NCBI GenBank assembly: GCA_031296215.1
Contig: JARLGE010000114.1
Location: forward strand, 1-64,000
Direction: 5' to 3'
From: Occallatibacter sp.
Lineage (GTDB): Bacteria; Acidobacteriota; Terriglobia; Terriglobales; Acidobacteriaceae
DNA: 64,000 nucleotides
Shown piece after piece: positions 10,596 through 20,149 of this stretch (position 1 is its first letter; each line of letters starts with the position of its first letter). The notes beneath the pieces were generated by a model. The model was not told the origin of the DNA, made no database searches, and saw nothing but the letters and a program-made list of their open reading frames with translations. The position numbers and the translations under genes were made by a program.

Positions 10596-11411
10596 ATGAG
10601 AAGACGTTCAAGACGCGCCCCCAATACTTCGGAATCCACAGGCAAGATTGGCCAGGAACTCCCTTCGAATCAACTAGCTCCGCTGGTGCCGTTCTATCCC
10701 GATGCGGCCCCGGCCGCAAAGCCGGCTGAGCCCCAGCGCGCGGCTCACCCGCCCGTCCATCCGCCGGCTCAGCAACAAGCCCCTGGTTCAGCCCAGCGGC
10801 CGGCGGCCGCGCCGCGCGTGCCGCGGAGCGAGCGGACGCCGCGGCCGCAGTGGAATGAGCCGGAGGGGTCGGGCCGTTTTGAGCTCGAAACCCAGCCGGA
10901 GACGCCCAGCGTGCCGCCGCCGGAGGCCGAGGCCGCAGGACGCTCGCCGCAGGCGCCCAAGGGTTACGTGGTACTGGCCATCGGCCTGCCCGGCTCGGGC
11001 AAGACCACTTGGTTCCGCAGGCGCGGGGTTACGCCCTTATCCAGCGACCTGCTGCGCAACATTCTCTTCGACGATGTGGAGGAGCAGCGCTACCAGGGGC
11101 TGGTTTTTTCCACGCTCCGCTCGCTCTTGCGGGCGCGGCTGATTGCGCGCATGCCGTGGAACTATGTGGACGCGACCAACCTGTCCATCCACGAGCGGCG
11201 GCAGTGGATCAAGATGTCCAAGAGCTTCGGCTACGAGGTGCAGGCGGTCTTTTTCGATGTGCCGCTGGAGGTTTGCCTGGAGCGCAACAGCAAGCGCGAC
11301 CGCTCGGTGAGCGAGGACGTGATGCGCAAGATGGCCGAGAAGCTCAAGCCGCCGGTGTTTGAAGAGGGGTTCGAGAAGATCACCGTGGTGCGGGTGAAGA
11401 GCGCGGGGTGA
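10596..11411 (+). CDS. P-loop kinase-like protein with Pro/Ala-rich N-terminal arm
   Basis: The 271-residue protein has a long low-complexity arm (residues 1-120, rich in Pro, Ala, Gln and Arg) and a C-terminal AAA_33/polynucleotide-kinase-like domain. The Walker A motif is at 130-138 (GLPGSGKTT), followed by PLSSDLLRNILF, YVDATNLSIHERRQWI and a lid-like region with LERNSKRDRSVSEDVM, as in T4 Pnk-like and zeta-toxin-like kinases. It may phosphorylate a nucleic acid end or a small molecule; the substrate is not known. ATG 10596 is chosen over an upstream TTG at 10536. The disordered arm could bind a partner or nucleic acid. The next gene overlaps its stop only through an alternative GTG. Confidence 0.8.
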   Translation: MRRRSRRAPNTSESTGKIGQELPSNQLAPLVPFYPDAAPAAKPAEPQRAAHPPVHPPAQQQAPGSAQRPAAAPRVPRSERTPRPQWNEPEGSGRFELETQPETPSVPPPEAEAAGRSPQAPKGYVVLAIGLPGSGKTTWFRRRGVTPLSSDLLRNILFDDVEEQRYQGLVFSTLRSLLRARLIARMPWNYVDATNLSIHERRQWIKMSKSFGYEVQAVFFDVPLEVCLERNSKRDRSVSEDVMRKMAEKLKPPVFEEGFEKITVVRVKSAG

Positions 11412-11428
11412 GAACGGCGAGAGCCCCA

Positions 11429-12079
11429 ATGCGGATTTCTCTTCACCTTGATCGATTGCCGTTTTGCCATAATCATGTGCGCATAGCGACGCCAACAAGG
11501 GCCCTTGCCGTTGGAATGCTGATTGTGGCCATGACCGCAGCTTCCTGCCGAAAAGCTGCACCGGTCCCTGCGGTAGAGGCCTATCGCCCAGCAACTCCAC
11601 AGTCGATGGAAGCCAATCTGCCGAGCCTGGAGGAGCGATCGTGCCAACAGTTTGTGCAGAAGTTCTACGACTGGTATTGGAACCAGTTTGCGGATAAGGC
11701 AGACGACCTCAACTTTGACTTGCGCAAGTTGCACAGCGTTCGGGACGTTTTGAGGCGGAGACCTGCCGTCTTAAACCTGGAACTCGATCGATTGCTTGAG
11801 GATGAAGAGAAGCAGATGGAAGCCACTCGCGAGATTGGCAATCTGGATTTCGACCCATTCTTGAACAGCCAGGATCCTCGCGGAAAATACCTGGTCGAGC
11901 GTGTGGCGATTGCCAGCGACAGTTGCCTGGTAACGATCGATCAAGGGCACGAGGTCGCCGAGTTGAAGAAATCAGGCTCAAGCTGGCTGTTTGTCAATTT
12001 CCGCTATAGCTACTATTCCGTGGACGGAAAGAAGAGAGAGTCTCCGGACGACGATTTAATCGATATTCTGAAGAGGTAG
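11429..12079 (+). CDS. Putative lipoprotein of unknown function
   Basis: A 216-residue protein with a long hydrophobic signal ending in LIVAMTAASC, where Cys40 could be lipidated; the -3 Ala makes the lipobox weaker than standard. The mature part has the pattern CQQFVQKFYDWYWNQF, reminiscent of DUF3828-type periplasmic proteins, and a basic-acidic C-terminus (SPDDDLIDILKR). GTG 11408 would overlap the previous stop; ATG 11429 is preferred. Its codon use is less GC-rich than the neighbours. It converges on mscS. Confidence 0.65.
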   Translation: MRISLHLDRLPFCHNHVRIATPTRALAVGMLIVAMTAASCRKAAPVPAVEAYRPATPQSMEANLPSLEERSCQQFVQKFYDWYWNQFADKADDLNFDLRKLHSVRDVLRRRPAVLNLELDRLLEDEEKQMEATREIGNLDFDPFLNSQDPRGKYLVERVAIASDSCLVTIDQGHEVAELKKSGSSWLFVNFRYSYYSVDGKKRESPDDDLIDILKR

Positions 12080-12161
12080 CGCGCAAGCGACAGAGATCTC
12101 CCTGCGAGCGTTTTCCCGATTCCTGCCGCCTGCGCTGAGCCTTGATGCGCAGAATTCACGT

Positions 12162-13184
12162 CTACTCGCTTGTAAAGGGGCTTCCGTTCTCCGGCTTGAG
12201 CGTGGTCGGGTCTGGTCCGGAAGCGGACTCCGCGACTGGCTGGTCGGGTTTCGCCCTTTCCGTCTCGACAAACGTGCTGAAGATGCGGTTGGGATCGCCG
12301 GGGAGCAGGTGATGCTCCTCAAGCGCCAGGCGGACGCGGCGGCGGAACTCGCGCACCGGGCCGTACTGCTTGGTGGCCAGGGTCTTGAAGACCACCGGAA
12401 AGATCATCTCCGAGCCTTTGACCTGATCGACGCCGAGGATCTGCGGATCGGCGACGAACAGGTTGTGGAACTGGTCGCTGGAGCGGATCTCCGAGGCGAT
12501 CTCCTGCAACAGGTTGAGCACCGTGTCGGGGTTGGCGGAAAAGTCGACGCTCACCTGGATGGTGGCCACGGAGTAGCCCGCGCTCTGGTTGGCGACGGTG
12601 GTGATTTGGGAGTTGGGGATGACGTAGAGGGTGCCGTCGGCGTCGCGGACGGTGGTCTTGCGCAGGGTCATGGACTCGACGACGCCGGCCAGGCCCGCGA
12701 GGCGCACCGTATCTCCAACATTGAACTGGTCTTCGATGAGGATAAGAATGCCGTTGAGCACATCCTTGACAATGTTTTGCGCGGCCAGGCCGATGGCGAT
12801 GCCGGCCACGCCGGCCGAGGCCAGCAGCGGGGCCAGGTTGACGCCCAGAGCGTCAAGAAACTGCAAGCCGGCGATGAGGCCGATCACAGCGATTCCTGTT
12901 GTCCGGATCACGCCTGAGAGGGTTTTGACCTGGCCGACCCTGGCAGCGCCGGCTGCGTGCTCCACGGCAACGTGAACCATGCGCGCGGTGATGAGACGCA
13001 GCAAACGGCTGAGCACGAAGGCGATAACGGCAATCACCAGCAAGTGTGGCAGCTTGCGATGGACGAACTCCTCGGCGTCGATCGCCCACTCGTCCAGCAC
13101 CTTGCCCAGGAACCTGCCTTCCTGGAACCAGCCAAACCTCGCAATCATCAAAGCAAATCGGGCGGAAGCGAAAAAAGGATGCAT
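12162..13184 (-). CDS. Small-conductance mechanosensitive channel (MscS family)
   Basis: A 340-residue inner-membrane channel that releases solutes on hypo-osmotic shock. Several membrane helices cover about residues 45-140. The pore-lining helix is recognisable as LLASAGVAGIAIGLAAQNIV, followed by the MscS beta domain (GDTVRLAGLAGVVESMTLRK and TLYVIPNSQI). A C-terminal tail rich in Pro and acidic residues extends past the usual MscS core. It is divergent from the tandem secreted-protein genes that begin at 13279. Confidence 0.93.
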   Translation of the reverse strand: MHPFFASARFALMIARFGWFQEGRFLGKVLDEWAIDAEEFVHRKLPHLLVIAVIAFVLSRLLRLITARMVHVAVEHAAGAARVGQVKTLSGVIRTTGIAVIGLIAGLQFLDALGVNLAPLLASAGVAGIAIGLAAQNIVKDVLNGILILIEDQFNVGDTVRLAGLAGVVESMTLRKTTVRDADGTLYVIPNSQITTVANQSAGYSVATIQVSVDFSANPDTVLNLLQEIASEIRSSDQFHNLFVADPQILGVDQVKGSEMIFPVVFKTLATKQYGPVREFRRRVRLALEEHHLLPGDPNRIFSTFVETERAKPDQPVAESASGPDPTTLKPENGSPFTSE

Positions 13185-13278
13185 CCCAAACTCCTCTCTC
13201 TAGACTAGACTGTGCGCAGGGAGTCGATAGTCCTCCAGCGTGCGCGGCCTATTCATGAGAAAGATCATGGGAGGTTTT

Positions 13279-13746
13279 ATGCAAAGGTCAAGGAACGATC
13301 TCCCCGCCCTAGTGCGGGTGGAAACAGTGGGCATGAGCCGCGCCCTGCGGGCCATGGCGTGGCTTTGCATGGCAGGTTTTTTTTCCCTGATGCCGGTGAC
13401 TGCCAAGGCGCAGAATAACTCACAGACACCCCTGTCCAACCCACCCCCAAGACCGACCGGCGTTCTGCTTCCCGAGGCCAACCGCCCGCTGGACGCCAAC
13501 CAGGTAATGGAGATGCGCGAGCAACAGGCCAAGGCGCAGAATTACGCGGCCGCTAACGCCGAGCGGAAGAAGCAGATCTCCGACGACAGCGCCCTGCTGC
13601 TCAAACTGGCCGCCGATTTGAAGGCGGAAGTGGACAAGACCAGCAAGGACACCCTTTCACTGGCCGTGATTCGCAAGGCGGACGAGATCGAGAGGTTGGC
13701 CCACGCGGTGAAGGAGAAGATGAAGCTGACCGTTGGGGCAAATTGA
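13279..13746 (+). CDS. Secreted helical protein, paralog 1 of 3
   Basis: A 155-residue protein with a signal peptide (hydrophobic stretch around residues 22-44, ending VTAKAQ) and a mature part predicted to be mostly helical. The core NAERKKQISDDSALLLKLAA and the C-terminal KADEIERLAHAVKEKMKL recur almost unchanged in the next gene and in weaker form in the third. GGGAGG six nt before ATG 13279 decides the start over upstream GTG 13240 and ATG 13255. No family is recognised. It is the first of three tandem copies. Confidence 0.75.
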   Translation: MQRSRNDLPALVRVETVGMSRALRAMAWLCMAGFFSLMPVTAKAQNNSQTPLSNPPPRPTGVLLPEANRPLDANQVMEMREQQAKAQNYAAANAERKKQISDDSALLLKLAADLKAEVDKTSKDTLSLAVIRKADEIERLAHAVKEKMKLTVGAN

Positions 13747-13844
13747 GGGCAATGGCCCTGAAGCCGGCGCGCGCAACCGAGCGAGAATCGGGCAACGGAC
13801 CAAACAAGGAAGCGGGTGAAGAGAAACGACTGAGGAGGTTGCCC

Positions 13845-14306
13845 ATGGCGGCGTGGAAGAACCCGAATGGGGCGGGCGGCAGCGGCGCCCGGTGCGCGGC
13901 GGCCAACGCACGCTTGCCGCGCTGGAGACGCCGATGCGTCAGCTTGATCCTGCTCGCGACTCTGGGCGGAATAGCGCAGAATCCAATCACGCCTGGTGGA
14001 GCGCTGCGCACCGATCTGGTGGACATGGCCACGCCCATCAACCAGGCTCCTGACTCCAATGCGCAAATGCAGATGCGCGACCAGCAGAGCAAACAACAGA
14101 ACTTTGCCGCGGCCAATGCCGAGCGCAAGAAACAGATCGCGGAAGACTCTGCCAGGCTGCTAAAGCTGGCCAACGACCTGAAAGCGGAAGTGGACAAGAC
14201 CAGCAAGGACACGCTGTCGCTGACCGTGATTCGCAAGGCGGACGAGATCGAAAAACTGGCCCACGCCGTAAAGGAAAAGATGAAGCTGACCGTGGCCGCC
14301 AACTGA
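13845..14306 (+). CDS. Secreted helical protein, paralog 2 of 3
   Basis: A 153-residue paralog of the preceding gene. After a basic stretch (RWRRR) and a hydrophobic signal (CVSLILLATLGGIAQ) comes a mature region with NAERKKQIAEDSARLLKLAN and KADEIEKLAHAVKEKMKL, nearly identical to copy 1; the sequence EVDKTSKDTLSL is shared exactly. GAGGAGG at 13833-13839, before ATG 13845, makes this start stronger than ATG 13752 or TTG 13743. The pair must come from a recent tandem duplication. Function unknown; the heptad-like charge pattern suggests self-association. Confidence 0.75.
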   Translation: MAAWKNPNGAGGSGARCAAANARLPRWRRRCVSLILLATLGGIAQNPITPGGALRTDLVDMATPINQAPDSNAQMQMRDQQSKQQNFAAANAERKKQIAEDSARLLKLANDLKAEVDKTSKDTLSLTVIRKADEIEKLAHAVKEKMKLTVAAN

Positions 14307-14363
14307 GCTGGATTCGCTCTCCATGCAGTGGCGATATTCCAGGGGTCAGATTGGGGTGGAAGG

Positions 14364-14831
14364 ATGAATCCGGCGCCGAGGTTGAAGAGCGCGGAGCAGA
14401 CCGCCTTGCGATGGGTTGCCACGGCCGTTGTGTGGGCTTTATGCCTGGCGGCGTTCGCGCCATTGCAGGCGGGCGCACAGTCCCAATCGGGAGACGCGGC
14501 TCCAGGGGCTCCGGCGCCGCCGTCGCTGGGCCACGCCTTTGGCGGCCGGCAGGACGGATTCTCCGACAGCTCGCCTTTTGAGGAGGCAAAACGGCTGCGC
14601 GCTCTGAACGCCGAACGGCAAAAGTCCCTGGTGGCCGACACCGAAAAGCTTCTGCGGCTGGTTCACGAGCTCAATGAGGAAATCGCTGCCAACCCCGCGG
14701 ATTCGCTGACCCCCGTGCAACTGCGCCAGGTGGCGGAGATTGAAAAGCTGGCTCACAACGTGAAAGAAAAGATGAGCACTTCGGTCGTTTCGACGCCGGT
14801 TTTTCAGCAGCCGCTGTTTCCCGTGCATTAG
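14364..14831 (+). CDS. Secreted helical protein, diverged paralog 3 of 3
   Basis: A 155-residue protein with a signal peptide (hydrophobic core WVATAVVWALCLAAFAPLQA) and a mature part that keeps the paralog core in weaker form: NAERQKSLVADTEKLLRLVH, then VAEIEKLAHNVKEKMST. It has a Gly/Pro-rich linker after the signal and an added hydrophobic C-terminus (VFQQPLFPVH) absent from the other two copies. AAGG before ATG 14364 supports the start. The three genes probably arose by duplication followed by divergence of this last copy. Confidence 0.72.
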   Translation: MNPAPRLKSAEQTALRWVATAVVWALCLAAFAPLQAGAQSQSGDAAPGAPAPPSLGHAFGGRQDGFSDSSPFEEAKRLRALNAERQKSLVADTEKLLRLVHELNEEIAANPADSLTPVQLRQVAEIEKLAHNVKEKMSTSVVSTPVFQQPLFPVH

Positions 14832-14969
14832 CGGGGGGAATGGCCGGGGCGCAGTTCGGTCTCGGGGCAGGCGCCGCCGCGCGGATTCTCCGCTGTCCTC
14901 TGCTGCGCCGGGTTGGTACAATCAGGTTGGCTTTTCGTAGGAGTCCGCAATTTTTGGGGAGAGAGGGGA

Positions 14970-17192
14970 ATGGGAGTGGCGATTTCCAGCACGCGCCTGG
15001 GCGAGCCGGCAGCTGAGCGCGGCGGCCTGAGCACCGAGCAGGGCCCCGTCAGCCCCGAGCAACTGGTCAAGATTTACCGGCTCATGTATCTCTCCCGCCA
15101 GGTGGACGATCGTGAGATCCTGCTCAAGCGCCAGCAGAAGATCTTCTTCCAAATCTCCGGAGCCGGCCACGAGGCGCTGCAGGTGGCGGCGGCTTTGGCG
15201 TTGCGTCCCGCCTACGACTGGTTTTTCCCCTACTACCGCGATCGCGCGCTGTGCCTGGCGCTGGGCGTGACGGCCACCGAGATGATGCTGCAGGCGGTGG
15301 GGGCGGCCACCGATCCGGCCAGCGGCGGGCGCCAGATGCCGACCCACTGGAGCAGCAAGCCGCTGCACATTGTGAGCACCTCTTCGTCGACCACCACGCA
15401 GTTGCTGCATGCGGTGGGATGCGCGGAGGCAGGGCGCTACTTCAGCCGCCATCCCGAGACCGCTGAAAAGGCCGAGGGCGATTACCGCGCCTTTCACGAC
15501 GTTGAGTTCCACGGCGATGAGGTGGTGTTGACTTCGCTGGGCGAGGGTTCGACCTCCCAGGGCGAGTTCTGGGAGGCGCTCAACACGGCCTCCAACCAGA
15601 AGCTGCCGGTGATCTTCCTCGTGGAAGACAACGGCTACGCCATCAGCGTGCCGGTGGAGGTGAACACCCCGGGCGGAAACATCTCCCGCCTTGTCGCCAA
15701 CTTCCCCAACTTCCATTTTGCCGAGGTGGACGGAACCGATGCGGAGGCCTGCCTGCGCGCGTTTCAGGCGGCAGCGGCCCACTGCCGCGCCGGCCTGGGC
15801 CCGGCGTTTGTCCACGGCCACTGTGTGCGGCCTTACTCCCACTCGCTCTCCGACGACGACAAGCTCTACCGCTCGGCGGCCGAACGCGAAGCCGACGCCA
15901 TGCGCGATCCGATCACCCTGCTGCAGATGCGCCTCTTGCGCGAAGGGATTCTCACTGAAGAGGAGATCAACGCCCTCGAGCAGGAGCTGGACCGCGAGGC
16001 AGAAGAGGCAGCGGGGCGCGCGCTCGAAGCGCCGTTGCCCACCGTGGAGTCGATCACTGACCACATTTATTCGCCCGACCTGGACCCGACCAGCGGACGG
16101 TTCGCGACCGAGCACGCGCAGGCGCCGGGCTCGGCAGGCGGAGGCAAGACGGGCGGCGAAAAGGGAAGCGCCCCGCGCACCATGGCCGATCTCATCAACG
16201 CCTGCCTGCACGACGAGATGCGGCGCGACCCGCGCATCGTGGTCTACGGCGAAGACGTGGCCGACGCCAGCCGCGAAGCGGCTCTGGAAGAGGTCAAGGG
16301 CAAGGGCGGCGTCTTCAAGCTGACCGCCGGCCTGCAGACCGAGTTCGGCTCCGAGCGCGTCTTCAACTCGCCGCTGGCCGAGGCCAACATCGTGGGCCGG
16401 GCGGTAGGCTATGCGGTGCGCGGCATGAAGCCGGTGGTGGAGATTCAGTTCTTCGATTACATTTGGCCGGCCATGCACCAGATCCGCAACGAGCTGGCGC
16501 TGATGCGCTGGCGGTCGAACGGGGCGTGGGCCTCGCCGGCGGTGATTCGCGTGCCTATCGGCGGCTACCTGACCGGCGGCTCCATCTATCATTCGCAGTC
16601 GGGCGAGAGTATTTTTACCCACATTCCAGGACTGCGCGTCGCGTTTCCCTCCAACGCCCTGGACGCCAACGGCCTGCTGCGCACCGCCATTCGCTGCGAC
16701 GATCCGGTTCTGTTCCTGGAGCACAAGCGCCTCTACCGCGAGACCCACGACCGCGCGCCCTATCCCGGCCCGGATTTCGCCATCCCCTTCGGCAAGGCCC
16801 GCATCGTCCGCCCCGGCGCCGACCTCACGCTGGTGACTTACGGCGCCATTGTGCCGCGCGCGCTGCAGGCGGCGCAGAAGGCAAAGCAGCAGGGGGTCGA
16901 AGTCGAGATTCTCGACCTACGCACGCTCAGCCCCTATGACTGGGAGGCGATTGCGGCCTCGGTCAGGAAGACTAGCCGGGTGATTGTGGCCCACGAGGAC
17001 ATGATCAGCTGGGGCTACGGCGCGGAGATTGCCGCGCGCATCGGCGACGAGCTTTTCGAGCACCTTGACGCGCCAGTCCGCCGGGTGGGCTCGATGGACA
17101 CGTTTGTGGCCTATCAGCCGCTGCTCGAGGATGCGATTCTGCCCCAGCCGGAGACGATTCTGAAGGCAATTTTGGAGCTGAAAGCCTACTAA
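14970..17192 (+). CDS. 2-oxoacid dehydrogenase E1, alpha and beta chains fused
   Basis: A 740-residue thiamine-diphosphate enzyme that decarboxylates a 2-oxoacid (pyruvate or branched-chain type) and transfers the acyl group to lipoyl-E2. The N-terminal half is E1-alpha: [29 protein letters not shown], and the ThDP motif [18 protein letters not shown] to [10 protein letters not shown] linker around residues 365-400 (Gly/Ala-rich) joins the E1-beta half: [45 protein letters not shown] and the C-terminal transketolase domain. ATG 14970 follows a GAGAGGGG site. No E2 or E3 gene lies nearby in the window, so the cognate complex is encoded elsewhere. Confidence 0.93.
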   Translation: MGVAISSTRLGEPAAERGGLSTEQGPVSPEQLVKIYRLMYLSRQVDDREILLKRQQKIFFQISGAGHEALQVAAALALRPAYDWFFPYYRDRALCLALGVTATEMMLQAVGAATDPASGGRQMPTHWSSKPLHIVSTSSSTTTQLLHAVGCAEAGRYFSRHPETAEKAEGDYRAFHDVEFHGDEVVLTSLGEGSTSQGEFWEALNTASNQKLPVIFLVEDNGYAISVPVEVNTPGGNISRLVANFPNFHFAEVDGTDAEACLRAFQAAAAHCRAGLGPAFVHGHCVRPYSHSLSDDDKLYRSAAEREADAMRDPITLLQMRLLREGILTEEEINALEQELDREAEEAAGRALEAPLPTVESITDHIYSPDLDPTSGRFATEHAQAPGSAGGGKTGGEKGSAPRTMADLINACLHDEMRRDPRIVVYGEDVADASREAALEEVKGKGGVFKLTAGLQTEFGSERVFNSPLAEANIVGRAVGYAVRGMKPVVEIQFFDYIWPAMHQIRNELALMRWRSNGAWASPAVIRVPIGGYLTGGSIYHSQSGESIFTHIPGLRVAFPSNALDANGLLRTAIRCDDPVLFLEHKRLYRETHDRAPYPGPDFAIPFGKARIVRPGADLTLVTYGAIVPRALQAAQKAKQQGVEVEILDLRTLSPYDWEAIAASVRKTSRVIVAHEDMISWGYGAEIAARIGDELFEHLDAPVRRVGSMDTFVAYQPLLEDAILPQPETILKAILELKAY

Positions 17193-17283
17193 GGCCAGCC
17201 GGATACAATACGAAGATGATGTTTTGCATTCCAACCCCGCGGGTTGAGTCGCGGTCCAGGGTCCGCGAGGCGGATCCGGCGGC

Positions 17284-19179
17284 ATGAAGAACTTTTTGCG
17301 CTTGTTGCGCTACGGGCTGCCGTATGTGCTGGAGTGGCTGCCGGGCGTGGTGCTGCTGGCCGCCGTGGGCCTTCTGGACACCTTTCGCACCCTGTTGTTC
17401 CAGCCCATCTTCGACCAGGTTCTCAGGCCCGATGCGCCCGAGGGGCCCATCCTGCTCGGTCTGCGCAACAGCCGCTGGCACTTCGACCTGAGGGTGGTGG
17501 TTCCCCATTTCCTGCACATTCATAATGCGTGGGATGTGGTGGCCTTCGCGCTGGTGGTCTCGACCATTGCCAAAGGCCTTTGCGATTACCTGGGCACCTA
17601 CCTGGTCAATTACGCCGGCTTCGGCTTGATTACCGACCTGCGCAACCATCTGTACGAGGCCACGCTGCGCCGCTCATCGAGCTTCTTTCACAAGTATCCG
17701 ACGGGCACCATCCTTTCCACGCTCATCAACGACGTGGACAAGGTGCAGTTCGCCGTCAGCTCTGTGATCGGCGAATTTCTGCAGCAGTTTTTCACGTTCG
17801 TTGTCGGGCTCATCATCGTCATCAACATGGGCGGACACCTGAGCTGGGCGCTGCTGTTGTTTGTGCCGGTGGTGATTACATCGTCGCGCAGGATCGGCAG
17901 GGAAGTCCGTACCCGCACCCGCACCGGCCAGGACAAGCTCGCCGAGATTCAGAACATTCTGCACGAAACCGTGACCGGCAACCGCATCGTCAAGGCCTTC
18001 AGCACCGAACTGTGGGAGGTTCTGCGCTTCAAGAAGGCCGCCAGCCGCCTGTTCCGCGCCAACCTGCGCAGCGTGCGGATCCAGTCCATGAGTTCGCCCC
18101 TGATGGACACGTTCGGCGCCATTGCCATCGCCACGTTCCTGTTCATCGGGCGCAATGAGATCATGCACGGCCACATGACCATGGGAGTCTTTGGCGCGTT
18201 CATCATCCTGCTCTTCAAGCTCTACGATCCGGTGCGCAAGTTCGCCTACTTCTACAACTTCTTCCAGCAGGCCATGGGCGCATCGTCCTCGATCTTCGCG
18301 TTCTTCGACACCGAGGACGACGTGAAGGAGCGGCCGCACGCTTTCAGCATGGAGCGGTTTCACAAGTCCGTCCGCTTCGAGAATGTGGGCTTCTCGTATT
18401 CCACCGAGGAAGGCGAGCACCAGATTCTGCACAACGTGGATTTGGAGATGCACGCGGGCGAAGTGCTGGCGCTGGTGGGGCCGAGCGGGGCGGGCAAGTC
18501 GACGCTGGTCAACCTGATTCCGCGCTTCTTCGACGTCACCTCGGGCTCCATTCTCATCGACGGCCACGACCTGCACTATCTGACGCTTGGTTCGCTGCGC
18601 CGCCAGGTGGCGCAGGTGACGCAGGAGACGATCCTCTTCAACGACACGGTGCGCAACAACATTGCCTACGGACAGCCGGAGGTGAAGGCCGAGGTGGTTG
18701 AGCGCGCAGCCAGGAACGCACTGGCGCACGAGTTTATTCTGCGCATGCCGCAGGGCTACGAGACGGTGATCGGGGAAAAGGGATTTCGTCTCTCCGGCGG
18801 CGAGCGGCAGCGGCTGGCCATCGCCCGCGCCATCCTCAAGGACGCGCCCATCCTGATTCTGGACGAGGCCACCTCGGCGCTCGACGCCGAGAGCGAGTCG
18901 CTGGTCCAGGAGGCGCTCGGCAACCTCATGCAGGGGCGCACGGTGCTGGTGATTGCGCACCGGCTCTCCACCATTCGCCGCGCCAACCGCATTGCCGTGC
19001 TCGAAGACGGGCGCATCACCGCGATCGGTTCGCACGAGGAGCTGCTGGTTTCCTCGCCCACCTATCAACGGCTCTACCAGTTGCAGTTCCGGGACATGCC
19101 CGAGACGAATGGATCGGACTCGCAGGAGCAGGACCCGTCACAATTGCAACTCGCTCTCTCAACCGGCCAGGAGGAATAG
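17284..19179 (+). CDS. ABC exporter, MsbA-like (permease-ATPase fusion)
   Basis: A 631-residue half-transporter with an N-terminal six-helix ABC exporter domain (about residues 15-330) and a C-terminal ATPase: Walker A GPSGAGKSTLVN, signature LSGGERQRLAIARAIL, Walker B ILILDEATSALD and the switch His in VIAHRLST. The overall layout and the QVTQETILFNDTVRNNIAYG segment match lipid A/multidrug exporters of the MsbA group, so export of lipid A core or another lipid is likely, working as a homodimer in the inner membrane. It is followed after 6 nt by yicC, so the two are likely cotranscribed. Confidence 0.92.
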   Translation: MKNFLRLLRYGLPYVLEWLPGVVLLAAVGLLDTFRTLLFQPIFDQVLRPDAPEGPILLGLRNSRWHFDLRVVVPHFLHIHNAWDVVAFALVVSTIAKGLCDYLGTYLVNYAGFGLITDLRNHLYEATLRRSSSFFHKYPTGTILSTLINDVDKVQFAVSSVIGEFLQQFFTFVVGLIIVINMGGHLSWALLLFVPVVITSSRRIGREVRTRTRTGQDKLAEIQNILHETVTGNRIVKAFSTELWEVLRFKKAASRLFRANLRSVRIQSMSSPLMDTFGAIAIATFLFIGRNEIMHGHMTMGVFGAFIILLFKLYDPVRKFAYFYNFFQQAMGASSSIFAFFDTEDDVKERPHAFSMERFHKSVRFENVGFSYSTEEGEHQILHNVDLEMHAGEVLALVGPSGAGKSTLVNLIPRFFDVTSGSILIDGHDLHYLTLGSLRRQVAQVTQETILFNDTVRNNIAYGQPEVKAEVVERAARNALAHEFILRMPQGYETVIGEKGFRLSGGERQRLAIARAILKDAPILILDEATSALDAESESLVQEALGNLMQGRTVLVIAHRLSTIRRANRIAVLEDGRITAIGSHEELLVSSPTYQRLYQLQFRDMPETNGSDSQEQDPSQLQLALSTGQEE

Positions 19180-19185
19180 CACGAC

Positions 19186-20079
19186 ATGCCGATTTATTCG
19201 ATGACCGGGTTTGCGCGGGTGCAGATGCGCGCGCACGATCAATTGAGCTACACGCTGAGCCTCAAGAGCGTCAATCACCGCTTTCTCGATGTGCAAGTGC
19301 GCATTCCCAACGGCCTGGACGTACTGGAGGTGGAGCTGCGCAAGGCGCTCAAGGATGCGCTGGTGCGCGGCCACGTGGATGTGACGCTCAACGTCGATCG
19401 CACCGCGCAGCAGCGGGCCGGCTACGATCGCGAGCTGGTAGCGGGTTACGTGGCTGCCTTTACCGCGGCGCGCGACGAGTTTGGCCTGACGGGCGAACCG
19501 GACCTGAACGCCATTCTCCGCCTGCCGGGCGCCTTGCAGAGCGACAATCGCGGCGACGACGATCTGACCATTCTGGCCGACAGTGTGCGCGAGCAGATTC
19601 ACCCACTGCTCGAGGAGTTGAAGATCATGCGCGCGCGCGAGGGCGAGGCGCTCAAGCAGATTCTCATTGCCACGCTCGACCGGCTCACCCAGGCCACCGA
19701 CGGCGTGGCCGAACTGCGGCCGGAGATTGAGCAGCGCTTTCAGGACCGGCTCACGCAGCGGCTGCTTGCCGCCACCGGCCCCGAGTTCAACCGGCAGCGG
19801 CTCCTTGAAGAGGTCGCGGTGATTGTGGAGCGCAGCGATGTGTCCGAGGAGCTGGCGCGCATGCACACCCACATTGGGCACTTTCGCGAACTGCTCGAGG
19901 GCGGGGGCGAGGTGGGCAAGAAGCTGGACTTCCTGCTGCAGGAGATGAATCGCGAAGCCAACACCATGCTCTCCAAGACCGGCGGCGTGGGCGGGAAGGG
20001 CACGCGCATGACCGAATTGGGATTGGCCATGAAGGCGGAGATCGAAAAGGCACGCGAACAGATTCAAAACGTGGAATAG
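19186..20079 (+). CDS. yicC: YicC family endoribonuclease-like protein
   Basis: A 297-residue member of the YicC family, whose E. coli member has been linked to small-RNA turnover. It begins with the family signature SMTGFAR, continues with LSLKSVNHRFLDVQVRIP, and ends with GKKLDFLLQEMNREANTMLS and the EIEKAREQIQNVE tail. The family is usually next to gmk, as here, although an extra gene intervenes. It starts 6 nt after the exporter. A heptamer repeat begins right after its stop. Confidence 0.95.
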   Translation: MPIYSMTGFARVQMRAHDQLSYTLSLKSVNHRFLDVQVRIPNGLDVLEVELRKALKDALVRGHVDVTLNVDRTAQQRAGYDRELVAGYVAAFTAARDEFGLTGEPDLNAILRLPGALQSDNRGDDDLTILADSVREQIHPLLEELKIMRAREGEALKQILIATLDRLTQATDGVAELRPEIEQRFQDRLTQRLLAATGPEFNRQRLLEEVAVIVERSDVSEELARMHTHIGHFRELLEGGGEVGKKLDFLLQEMNREANTMLSKTGGVGGKGTRMTELGLAMKAEIEKAREQIQNVE

Positions 20080-20100
20080 AACAGGGAACAGGGGTCAGGG
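20080..20100. repeat. Heptamer array after yicC
   Basis: AACAGGG-AACAGGG-GTCAGGG, the same AGGG-NNN heptamer family as at 8829 and 40694, starts directly after the yicC stop (20077-20079). Confidence 0.7.
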
Positions 20101-20149
20101 CGGAGCAGACGATTGGGAATGCGCTGATCGACACTGATCGAAGGGGAGA

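Noticed and set aside
14922-16748. 608-codon minus-strand frame over the E1 gene
   Set aside because: Shadow of the 2-oxoacid dehydrogenase gene; no start signals and no family pattern.
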